Below are positions 6,184-13,604 of a DNA stretch of 32,855 nt, piece after piece. The stretch comes from Ignavibacteria bacterium (lineage in GTDB: Bacteria; Bacteroidota; Ignavibacteria; Tepidaquicellales; OLB5). Position 1 is the first letter of the stretch, and each line of letters begins with the position of its first letter. Where the stretch lies: the NCBI GenBank assembly GCA_030835005.1, contig JAUQWT010000226.1:1-32855 (forward strand), given 5' to 3'. The notes beneath the pieces are model-generated. The model saw only the letters and a list, made by a program, of their open reading frames with translations. It was not told where the DNA came from and made no database searches. The position numbers and the translations under genes were made by a program.

Positions 6184-8013
6184 ATGTCACAACTAAGAGA
6201 CAAACAATTCAAAACTAAAGGAGCGCTATGGCCTTTCTTAAAGCGCTTATTAAAATACAGTTTCCGCTATCCCAAGTGGGTTGCCGGCTTCATAGGCTTT
6301 GTGCTTCTTGTTGCGCTTGTAGAAGCTGTTTACCCGCTTGTATGGCTTAATCTGATCGATACGGTAATTGTACCTGCAGTTGAATCATACAAAACAAACG
6401 GCTTTGTGAAGGATATCGATTCCGGCATTCTCAGAAATTACGGCTTTATCTTCGCCGGGCTGGGATTAGTACTCGCAGGCGGAGTATTCGGTTTCATCAA
6501 CTTTGCTGGGCGGATCCAGGAATATGTAATGTATGATATAAGGCAGGAGCTTTTTATCAAGCTGCAGCAGCTTTCGTTCTCATACTTTGATAAATCCGCA
6601 GTAGGCTGGCTGCTATCGAGGATATCTTCCGATACGGTAAAAGTGACTGAACTTATTTCATGGACGATGATCGAGGCAATATGGGGAACGGGAATGATAA
6701 TTTTCTGTGTAACATCCATGTTCATCTATAACTGGAAGCTAGCAATAATTATCACGCTTGCCATTCCCGTATTAATGCTTGTTTCTATAAAGCTCAGAAT
6801 GCTGATTCTCAAATATTCCCGTGAAGCAAGGAAATACAACAGCGAGATGACTGCAAGATTTAACGAACACATTAACGGTGTTGAAGTAAACAAAAGCCTT
6901 GTTCAGGAGGACAGAGTGAGTGAGAACTTTAAAGATCTTAGCGAAAAGATGAAAGTGTCATCATACAAAGCCGCGTATTACCAGGCAATTTTCATGCCGC
7001 TGATAATTTTCGGGGGATCGCTTGCTGCTGCATTTGTGATCTATTACGGTGGCTCGATGGCAATTGCAGTACCAGCAGCAATTACTATTGGCACACTAGC
7101 TGCATTTTTCGGGTATGCAACAATGATATTTGAACCGATTCTGGATATATCAAGATTCTATTCACAGGCGCAGAATAGTATTTCGGCAGGGGAGAGAATA
7201 TTTTCTCTAATAGATACCAAAGCCGAAATAGTGAATATTACGGGTGCAGGAGAGTTCGGCAGAATAGAGGGTGATATAGAATTTGATAATGTTTCATTCC
7301 ATTATGAAACAGGTAAACAGGTTCTGCAGGACTTGAATCTGAAAATAGAAGCCGGTACTTCTGTAGCTTTGGTCGGTGAAACCGGCGGCGGTAAATCAAC
7401 AATAATCAACTTGATATGCAGGTTCTACGAACCAACAGGCGGCAGGATTCTGATAGATGATACTGATTACAGGAAAATGACAATGGAAAGCCTGAGGAGC
7501 CAGCTTGGAGTAGTACTGCAAACGCCGCATCTGTTTTCCGGTACAGTTCGCGAGAATATTATGTATGGATATGAAGGTGCGACCGACATGGAAGTAATAA
7601 ATGCTCTGAGTACTGTCGGAGCCGAAGAGTATGCATATAGGCTTGATGAACAGGTCGGCGAAGGAGGCGAGCAGCTTTCGATGGGTGAGAAACAGCTTAT
7701 ATCATTTGCCCGGGCAATACTTGCAGACCCCAGGATATTCATAATGGATGAAGCAACATCTTCGGTTGATACAATTACCGAGGCAAAGATCCAGAAAGGT
7801 ATTTCCGGGATCATGGAAGGAAGAACTTCAATAATTATTGCGCACAGGCTTTCGACAATTAAAAACAGCGACAGAATTCTTGTAATTAATAAAGGTAGAA
7901 TAATTGAAGACGGAAGCCACAGAGAATTGATGATGAGTAAGGGAGTTTATTATAAACTGTACACAAGACAGCTTAGGGCAGAAAGGGAAAAGGAAGTCAT
8001 AAATGCGGCATAA
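6184..8013 (+). CDS. ABC exporter half-transporter, catalytic-Glu subunit of the heterodimer
   Basis: A 609-aa type IV ABC exporter half with an N-terminal six-helix membrane domain and a C-terminal NBD. Walker A is GETGGGKST at 398-406, Walker B is IFIMDEAT with the catalytic Glu at 523, and the switch His is 554. The signature motif is degraded to LSMGE (498-502). This mirrors the upstream subunit, so the dimer would have one competent ATP site (this Walker A/B with the partner's LSGGQ) and one degenerate site. That is the known layout of asymmetric multidrug exporters. The gene follows its partner by 38 bases and precedes a methyltransferase by 28 bases, with no terminator between. Location is the inner membrane and the direction is export. 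Confidence 0.92.
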   Translation: MSQLRDKQFKTKGALWPFLKRLLKYSFRYPKWVAGFIGFVLLVALVEAVYPLVWLNLIDTVIVPAVESYKTNGFVKDIDSGILRNYGFIFAGLGLVLAGGVFGFINFAGRIQEYVMYDIRQELFIKLQQLSFSYFDKSAVGWLLSRISSDTVKVTELISWTMIEAIWGTGMIIFCVTSMFIYNWKLAIIITLAIPVLMLVSIKLRMLILKYSREARKYNSEMTARFNEHINGVEVNKSLVQEDRVSENFKDLSEKMKVSSYKAAYYQAIFMPLIIFGGSLAAAFVIYYGGSMAIAVPAAITIGTLAAFFGYATMIFEPILDISRFYSQAQNSISAGERIFSLIDTKAEIVNITGAGEFGRIEGDIEFDNVSFHYETGKQVLQDLNLKIEAGTSVALVGETGGGKSTIINLICRFYEPTGGRILIDDTDYRKMTMESLRSQLGVVLQTPHLFSGTVRENIMYGYEGATDMEVINALSTVGAEEYAYRLDEQVGEGGEQLSMGEKQLISFARAILADPRIFIMDEATSSVDTITEAKIQKGISGIMEGRTSIIIAHRLSTIKNSDRILVINKGRIIEDGSHRELMMSKGVYYKLYTRQLRAEREKEVINAA

Positions 8014-8041
8014 TTATCATTAATTGAAATGAAAGTAAATC

Positions 8042-8803
8042 ATGGAAAGTAAATATAAATACAACGAAGCAACAGTAAGGTTCTATGATGTAGTGTATGA
8101 GGATTTCGGACACTTGAAAAAGGGACTTGAGTTTTATTCACAAGAGATAAAAAAAGCTGGCGGTTCAGTACTTGAAGTTGGCGCCGGGACAGGCAGGATA
8201 TTTATTCCGGCACTGAAACAAAGTGCTGATATTTATGGCATTGATCAAAGTGAACTGATGATTGAAAAACTTAAAAGTAAACTTGATCCGGCGGAGCATT
8301 ACAGGATAAGCCAGCAGGATGCAAGGAATTTCAATCTTGAAAAGAAATTCAAATTGATAGTTTCCCCGTTCCGGGTTTTTCAGCATTTGCTCACAGTCGA
8401 AGATCAATTGATGGCTTTAGGCAGGATTTACGATCACCTAGAAGCGGGCGGTTATTTCATTTTTGATCTTTTCAGGCCTAGCTTAACAAGGCTTGTAAAC
8501 GAGGTTAACGACTCACTTGAATTTGACGGAGAATATGAGCCCGGCAAAAATCTCAAAAGGTATTACTCGGTTAAGCCGGATTATCTCAACCAGCAGCAGA
8601 ATGTTGAATTCAGATTCGTTTGGGATGAAGACGGCGAAGAAAAGACTTCAACTTACGCATTTCCAATGCGGTATTACTTCAGGTTTGAAGCTGAGCACCT
8701 GGTCGCGAGGGCAGGATTTAAGCTTGAGCATATCTACGGAGATTTTGATAGAAATGAGCTGTGCAATAAATCAAATGAATTTGTATTAATTTGCAGAAAG
8801 TAA
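8042..8803 (+). CDS. Class I SAM-dependent methyltransferase
   Basis: A 253-aa protein with the Rossmann methyltransferase core. Motif I is VLEVGAGTG at residues 43-51, followed by an acidic residue ending strand 2 (YGIDQS) and a motif IV region near VSPFRVFQH. The N-terminus (NEATVRFYDVVYED) resembles small-molecule methyltransferases of the UbiE/COQ5-like group. The substrate is unknown. The next gene starts two bases after its stop, so the two are almost certainly co-translated. Its place behind an ABC exporter suggests modification of the same compound or of a cell target, but that is inference only. Confidence 0.85.
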   Translation: MESKYKYNEATVRFYDVVYEDFGHLKKGLEFYSQEIKKAGGSVLEVGAGTGRIFIPALKQSADIYGIDQSELMIEKLKSKLDPAEHYRISQQDARNFNLEKKFKLIVSPFRVFQHLLTVEDQLMALGRIYDHLEAGGYFIFDLFRPSLTRLVNEVNDSLEFDGEYEPGKNLKRYYSVKPDYLNQQQNVEFRFVWDEDGEEKTSTYAFPMRYYFRFEAEHLVARAGFKLEHIYGDFDRNELCNKSNEFVLICRK

Positions 8804-8805
8804 GA

Positions 8806-9819
8806 ATGTATAAGACAATTTCAATATCGGATCTGGATATTAAGGGTTGGGCTGAATATTACAGGCTATCACAATCATTTGATTGTGTGAGCAGCATTGA
8901 TATCACAAAAGCCGCATTAGAAATTGATAGTTATAAAAAGAGCAGGTATGATGATCTTGAATTGAATAAGGACCTGAATCAGAATGAAAAAGTTATTTTT
9001 GATAACGATACTGCAATAGGCTGGCTTGTTTACAGAATTGACAGGGGCGGGTCCTCATTTGCATTCAATACTGTTCATGAGCCTGTTCCGTCTGATTTCA
9101 TGAATCTCATTCTAAAGATAATTTATGAATTTATATGTGAAAGAAATGAGAATTCTTCTAATTTCTGGACGTATGATGCGGCAAAGATTGATGCTATGAA
9201 GAGTATTTCTGCTCCAGTGTTTGAAGAAATGATGATCTCAAGAATATCAAGAAACGATATGGATAAGGCATTTTATAATCAGATAATTAAACAAACGGAT
9301 ATTTCAGGCTATGAGTTAAGATTCTACAACAATGTACCTGAAGAACTGCTTGATAAATATGTTCAGCTCCGCAATGAAATATCAGAAGACATGGCGAACT
9401 TAAAGCCTGTGAAACATCTGAACAAAAAATGGTCAAAAAATGATTTTACCCGCAGTGCCGAAATAGATAAACTTCAGGGTGCAACTATGAATATGCATAT
9501 GCTGCTTGATGAAGCAGGCGAAATTGCAGCATTCTGCTCGCTTTATACAGATGAGGACAAGCCTGAAATCATAAGGCAAAGCGGGGGATTGACTGCAGTT
9601 GCAAGAGATCACCGCGGAAAAGGTTTTGCCTCATATCTTAAGGCAAAGATGTATCTAAAACTGCTGGAAGAAAACCGGGACTTTAAGTTTGTAGAAACCG
9701 ATACCATGCCGTGGAATACTTATATGTACAGAATAAATGAGAGATTCGGATTTAAGCCTTTTGAGTATGGTTTTGACTTCAAGCTAACAAAAGAGTTCTT
9801 AAAAAATTATCTAAACTAA
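8806..9819 (+). CDS. GNAT family N-acetyltransferase, 337 aa
   Basis: I start this at ATG 8806, two bases after the methyltransferase stop; an in-frame TTG at 8791 would overlap that gene and is less likely. The acetyl-CoA binding motif A lies in the C-terminal half as LTAVARDHRGKGFASYL, with a conserved Asn and aromatic region after it (TMPWNTYMYRINERFGF). The N-terminal half is long enough for a second, degenerate GNAT lobe, as in some aminoglycoside or mycothiol-type acetyltransferases, but I see no clear motif there. The substrate is unknown. It lies inside the exporter operon, ten bases before rsgA. Confidence 0.82.
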   Translation: MYKTISISDLDIKGWAEYYRLSQSFDCVSSIDITKAALEIDSYKKSRYDDLELNKDLNQNEKVIFDNDTAIGWLVYRIDRGGSSFAFNTVHEPVPSDFMNLILKIIYEFICERNENSSNFWTYDAAKIDAMKSISAPVFEEMMISRISRNDMDKAFYNQIIKQTDISGYELRFYNNVPEELLDKYVQLRNEISEDMANLKPVKHLNKKWSKNDFTRSAEIDKLQGATMNMHMLLDEAGEIAAFCSLYTDEDKPEIIRQSGGLTAVARDHRGKGFASYLKAKMYLKLLEENRDFKFVETDTMPWNTYMYRINERFGFKPFEYGFDFKLTKEFLKNYLN

Positions 9820-9829
9820 ACAACAAATA

Positions 9830-10912
9830 TTGACAACACAAAACGGTCTTAGGAATTTTGGATGGAATGATTTTTTTGAAGCAAATTTTTCGGAATTTGC
9901 CGGCGGAGAGTTTATACCTGCAAGAGTAGCTGTAGAGCACAGGAATTATTATGAATTGTATTCGGCAATTGGAGAGCTGACTGCTGATAAAGCCGGAAAG
10001 CTTTTCTACAGCGCACTGGATGGCAGCGCTTTGCCCGCTGTTGGTGACTGGCTTGCAGTGAAGCCGGTTGCAAATGAATCAAAAGCAGTCATTCATGCAG
10101 TTTTGCCAAGGCTCACCAAGTTTTCGAGAAAGAAAGCGGGCGCAACTACCGAAGAACAGATCGTTGCAGCAAATGTGGATTCGGTATTCATTATTTCTTC
10201 ACTTAACCAGGAGCTTAATTACAGAAGAATTGAGCGATACTTGACTCTTGCCTGGGAAAACGATGTTAAGCCGGTAGTAATATTAAGTAAAGCAGATCTT
10301 TGTGAAGACATATATGGCAAGCTAGCCGAAACGCAAGCAGCACTCATTGGAACTGATGTTCACGTTGTAAGCGCCAAAGAAAGAGCCGGTATTGAGGAGC
10401 TGTATGTTTACTTTGAAGGCAATAAAACCGTTGCAGTAATAGGATCATCGGGTGTGGGAAAATCCACACTTATAAACAGCCTGCTTGAGCGCGAGAAGAT
10501 GGATGTTAGCGATATAAGTCTGTATAAAGATAAAGGACGGCATACAACTACTCACAGGGAGCTTTCAATTGTTCCAGGCGGGGGAGTGATAATGGATACA
10601 CCGGGAATGAGGGAAATACAGCTCTGGGAAGGCGGCGAAGGGCTAAGCGAGCTTTTTGATGATATTGAACAGCTAACACTTGAATGCAAATTCTCAGACT
10701 GCAAGCATGATTCCGAGCCCGGATGTGCAATTCAAGCCGCAATCTCAGCAGGTACCCTCGAAGAAAGCCGGTTCAAAAGCTATAAAAAGCTGCAAAATGA
10801 GGTGAATTACATTGCTCGCAAGCAGGATAAGAAACTGCAGATAGAAGAGAAGAAGAAATGGAAAAAGCTGATAAGTGAAGGGAAGAAGAGGAGCGAAGAA
10901 AAGAGGAAATGA
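9830..10912 (+). CDS. rsgA: Ribosome small-subunit maturation GTPase RsgA
   Basis: A circularly permuted GTPase that assists late 30S assembly. After an N-terminal OB-fold region the GTPase motifs come in permuted order: SKAD (G4) at 153-156, Walker A GSSGVGKST at 205-213, switch Thr residues in GRHTTTH at 237-242 and DTPGM (G3) at 256-260. The zinc site follows as C286, C291, H293 and C299. The start is a TTG at 9830; the N-terminus (LRNFGWNDFFEANF) fits the YloQ/RsgA family, and I see no ATG that would serve. The C-terminus is a long Lys/Glu-rich helix. It is the last gene of the exporter operon, with a terminator 32 bases on. A ribosome assembly factor in an operon apparently controlled by a translated leader is notable. 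Confidence 0.93.
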   Translation: MTTQNGLRNFGWNDFFEANFSEFAGGEFIPARVAVEHRNYYELYSAIGELTADKAGKLFYSALDGSALPAVGDWLAVKPVANESKAVIHAVLPRLTKFSRKKAGATTEEQIVAANVDSVFIISSLNQELNYRRIERYLTLAWENDVKPVVILSKADLCEDIYGKLAETQAALIGTDVHVVSAKERAGIEELYVYFEGNKTVAVIGSSGVGKSTLINSLLEREKMDVSDISLYKDKGRHTTTHRELSIVPGGGVIMDTPGMREIQLWEGGEGLSELFDDIEQLTLECKFSDCKHDSEPGCAIQAAISAGTLEESRFKSYKKLQNEVNYIARKQDKKLQIEEKKKWKKLISEGKKRSEEKRK

Positions 10913-10943
10913 ATAATTTAACTTTATTCCCTGAGTATTATGT

Positions 10944-10971
10944 AAAAGGCAGGTTAACAATCCTGCCTTTT
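10944..10971. terminator. Bidirectional terminator between rsgA and the S41 peptidase
   Basis: A perfect 10-bp stem (10944-10953 with 10962-10971, AAAAGGCAGG with CCTGCCTTTT) and an 8-nt loop, with A and T runs on both sides. It sits between convergent genes and can serve both strands. Confidence 0.8.
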
Positions 10972-11008
10972 ATGAAATGAAATGATGATTCTTTGAAGCT
11001 AATACCAA

Positions 11009-12361
11009 TTAATTGCTTCTCGCGGATTTATCAGTATGGCCATCATCATAAATGCCAATTAATTCTGTAACTTTTCCTGTGCCATCCTTTACAAATTTGA
11101 CCCTAAACTCTGAAAGATCCTTAAGCATAAAAGTACTCTCATCAATCGGGATCAACTGGTACTTGATCTTACTTCTGCCTGTATAATAAAGTATGCCATT
11201 TTCAAAAGTAATTATCCTTTTATCGTAAGTGCCAGCATAGCTTTTTAAAATGTTCTCTTCAATTTTAACAGGATCCATAACAGCCTGCAGTGAAACGATC
11301 ATCCACTCGTAACCGCTTTTCTTTTTTGGGTCTTTGGTTTTCTCAGCAAGATTCTGAAGAGCCAGAACCTTTGACTGATCAAGTGCTAGTTCAGATTTGA
11401 CCGGGTAGTCAGGAAAGACTCCCGTGCCTTCCCAGTTTGTTTTGGTTATCGGATTTATTGCTCTTCCGGTAGAGATAAACACAACCAGGCTGGAATTAAC
11501 AGGGAACAAGTCTCCCGGATTCGCACCTCCTCCGGTAGTTTCCCCCACAATTGTGCCTCTTTTAAGGTTCTTCAGATTATATGAAAATTCTTCGGCACCG
11601 GAAAATGTGTAATTGCTGGTAAGCACAAATACGGGAACATCAGGCATTTTTTTACCATCAATCTTTCTCAGCGTCCAGAATTCCCTCGTTTCATCAGCGG
11701 GACGGAAATAAAGATCATTCAAATGAACCGGTTCATCACCGAACAAATAACTGCACAACAATTGAACACAGGCAGGGTCACCGCCTCCGTTATTCCTAAG
11801 GTCAAAAATAAGTGCGTCTGTGTTTGAAACAAAATCCATTACTGATGCAATTGTTTCTCGGGCATATTCAGAAGGTGCAAAATGCCTGAAATCAATATAT
11901 CCGATATTGCCATCAAGTATTTCAACTTTCTTAAAACCAAAATTTTCTTTTTTCAGTTCTTCTATGTATTTCCGTTCTTCGTCTGCAGCAGGACCGTTTT
12001 TTTCTCTATTCAGCAATACCGCTGCTTCTTCTGGAGTATATTTAACGCGAAGATGTTTATCATGACTGATTGATTGTATATCTTCGGTCAAAATTTCTGC
12101 GAATTTGTAAACATTATCAATATTTTCGTAGGCTCCAGACTTCAATCTTGATTTGACATAGTCTTCCATTTTCTTTGAAGTTTCAGGAAAAATGTAATTG
12201 TCCCACAACAGCTTTGATATCTTATTTACAGACTGTTCTTTAAACTTCCTGTCAATAATGCTGTTACTACTGGTTTCCACGGGCTGAGTGTAAACAATTT
12301 TCATCATGATAGTTGAAAGTATTAACATTACAATGAGAGTAGCCGGTTTATTTTCAAGCAT
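11009..12361 (-). CDS. S41 family (tail-specific protease-like) peptidase
   Basis: A 450-aa exported serine protease. Residues 8-26 are hydrophobic, a signal peptide or anchor. An N-terminal helical region contains SISHDKHLRV, a motif of the S41 N-terminal/IRBP-like type. The catalytic core has LIFDLRNNGGG (184-194), the nucleophile region NYTFSGAEEF with Ser254, and VGETTGGGANPG (272-283). No PDZ domain is evident, unlike CtpA/Prc. The last 80 residues look like a small beta domain found at the C-terminus of related peptidases (ILKSYAGTYD). The MarR-GNAT gene lies 55 bases upstream on the same strand, with no terminator or good promoter between, so co-transcription is plausible. The natural substrate is unknown. 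Confidence 0.88.
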   Translation of the reverse strand: MLENKPATLIVMLILSTIMMKIVYTQPVETSSNSIIDRKFKEQSVNKISKLLWDNYIFPETSKKMEDYVKSRLKSGAYENIDNVYKFAEILTEDIQSISHDKHLRVKYTPEEAAVLLNREKNGPAADEERKYIEELKKENFGFKKVEILDGNIGYIDFRHFAPSEYARETIASVMDFVSNTDALIFDLRNNGGGDPACVQLLCSYLFGDEPVHLNDLYFRPADETREFWTLRKIDGKKMPDVPVFVLTSNYTFSGAEEFSYNLKNLKRGTIVGETTGGGANPGDLFPVNSSLVVFISTGRAINPITKTNWEGTGVFPDYPVKSELALDQSKVLALQNLAEKTKDPKKKSGYEWMIVSLQAVMDPVKIEENILKSYAGTYDKRIITFENGILYYTGRSKIKYQLIPIDESTFMLKDLSEFRVKFVKDGTGKVTELIGIYDDGHTDKSARSN

Positions 12362-12416
12362 AATATTTATTGATTTAATTAATTATATGATGCTATTTGA
12401 ACTGAAAAAGTTGCAT

Positions 12417-13373
12417 TTATTTCAAGTCCAATTCCATACAGATCGTTGATCTTTCATATTTTGATATATGATTGTATTCGGTCTGAACAAACCCGAGTCT
12501 TTTATATAAATTCATGGCTGGAATAAGCTTGTAATTGGTTTCAAGAAATAGTTTTCCCGCCTTTTCCTTTTTCGCCTTGTTAATTACTGCTTCTGCAAGT
12601 TTTCTTCCGATCTGCCTGCCTTGCGCTTTTTGAGTAACAGCCATCTTGGCAAGCTCATAGGTATTATCTTCATGCTTAATTAGTGCAACTGTCCCTACAA
12701 TTTTATCTCCAATTGACTCTCTTGCAAAAAATATTGTTCCGCCCTTTTTCATGATTTCGCTTTCAGGATCATTCAGAACTTTCTTATCTTCATCTTCAAT
12801 ACTGAAATACTTCTCCAACCATTCGTAGTTCAGATCCCGAAAACTGGACTTGTACTGTGGTGAATATTCAATTATCTCGACAGACTCTTTTTGTATCTGC
12901 TTTATCTTCTGGCTGACGCGTGTGAACATATCTTTTTCATTCAGTGCAGTTTCTATTTTATCAATAACCAGCAGCATATCATAGCCGGTTTCGTCAAACA
13001 GTTCACGAAGCGCGAATACAAATCCATCCAAGACTGGTTCCAGCGTAGGCAGTAATTCCAAACCTTTTGAGGATAGCTCAAGCATTTTTTTTCTCGTATC
13101 CTCTTTATGCTTCACTACCCTCACTAAGCCTTTTTTGAGGAGGATGTTCACAATTTGTGTTACTGCGGGTTGAGTGTATCCTAATTCTACTGTGATGTCT
13201 GATATGGAGAGAGGCGACCTTAAACTCAACAGGTAATAAGTTGCAAACCATCTCGGCTCAAAATCGATATTGAGAGATTTGTATGTTTTTGCTGCATCCT
13301 GAAGGAATCTGTCTGTCAGAAGCCTTAACCTTGTACCAAATGCGACTTCACCCAATTGTTTTACAAGATTCAT
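12417..13373 (-). CDS. MarR-type regulator fused to a GNAT acetyltransferase
   Basis: A 318-aa fusion. Residues about 1-150 are a MarR winged helix, with ISDITVELGYTQPAVTQIVN as recognition region and KHKEDTRKKMLELSSKG as wing. Residues about 165-318 are a GNAT domain, with GTVALIKHEDNTYELAKMAV and the acetyl-CoA motif QGRQIGRKLAEAVI, ending in NLYKRLGF. Such MarR-GNAT fusions are known in databases as bifunctional proteins, but their substrates are mostly unknown. Its promoter overlaps a 24-bp palindrome (13388-13411), which strongly suggests autoregulation. The start ATG at 13373 has no clear ribosome site. The GNAT half could acetylate a small toxic amine sensed by the MarR half, or simply bind it as ligand; that is conjecture. 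Confidence 0.9.
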   Translation of the reverse strand: MNLVKQLGEVAFGTRLRLLTDRFLQDAAKTYKSLNIDFEPRWFATYYLLSLRSPLSISDITVELGYTQPAVTQIVNILLKKGLVRVVKHKEDTRKKMLELSSKGLELLPTLEPVLDGFVFALRELFDETGYDMLLVIDKIETALNEKDMFTRVSQKIKQIQKESVEIIEYSPQYKSSFRDLNYEWLEKYFSIEDEDKKVLNDPESEIMKKGGTIFFARESIGDKIVGTVALIKHEDNTYELAKMAVTQKAQGRQIGRKLAEAVINKAKKEKAGKLFLETNYKLIPAMNLYKRLGFVQTEYNHISKYERSTICMELDLK

Positions 13374-13387
13374 GATTTAATATTATT

Positions 13388-13411
13388 ATTTATATAAGCA
13401 CTTATATAAAT
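13388..13411. promoter_or_regulatory. Operator-like 24-bp palindrome, probable MarR site
   Basis: Two perfect 11-bp arms (13388-13398 and 13401-13411) surround a CA spacer; the arm reads ATTTATATAAG. It lies just downstream of the -7 element of the marR-GNAT promoter and 15 bases before its start codon. MarR dimers typically bind palindromes of this size, so this is probably the autoregulatory operator. Confidence 0.65.
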
Positions 13412-13416
13412 GCTTT

Positions 13417-13447
13417 CAAAAATATGAAAAAAAAGTTAATTTGTCAA
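13417..13447 (-). promoter_or_regulatory. Bacteroidota-type promoter of the marR-GNAT gene
   Basis: On the minus strand, TTG (complement of 13445-13447) and TATTTTTG (complement of 13417-13424) are separated by exactly 20 bases. The predicted start falls at the edge of the palindrome 13388-13411, so a bound repressor would block it. Confidence 0.72.
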
Positions 13448-13511
13448 GTTCCTCAAGCCTAATTGATACGAAAATATTCATTTTGCAGTATTTTCTTATA
13501 TTTTTTTTTCG

Positions 13512-13519
13512 TATTTTTG
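13512..13519 (+). promoter_or_regulatory. Possible -7 element upstream of typA
   Basis: TATTTTTG at 13512-13519 is a perfect -7 match, 86 bases before the first codon. The triplet 20 bases upstream is TAT instead of TTG, so the -33 element is missing or divergent. The region 13374-13604 between the divergent genes holds no other gene. Confidence 0.4.
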
Positions 13520-13604
13520 TAAAATGCTGAAAATTTCCCCTCCGAACTATAATTTCAATCTAAAGAAAAGAATTGATAAAACACTATAATAGCAGGAAAA
13601 CCAA

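Noticed and set aside
8791..8805. TTG start for the GNAT gene
   Set aside because: It overlaps the methyltransferase end and an ATG exists at 8806, two bases after that gene's stop.
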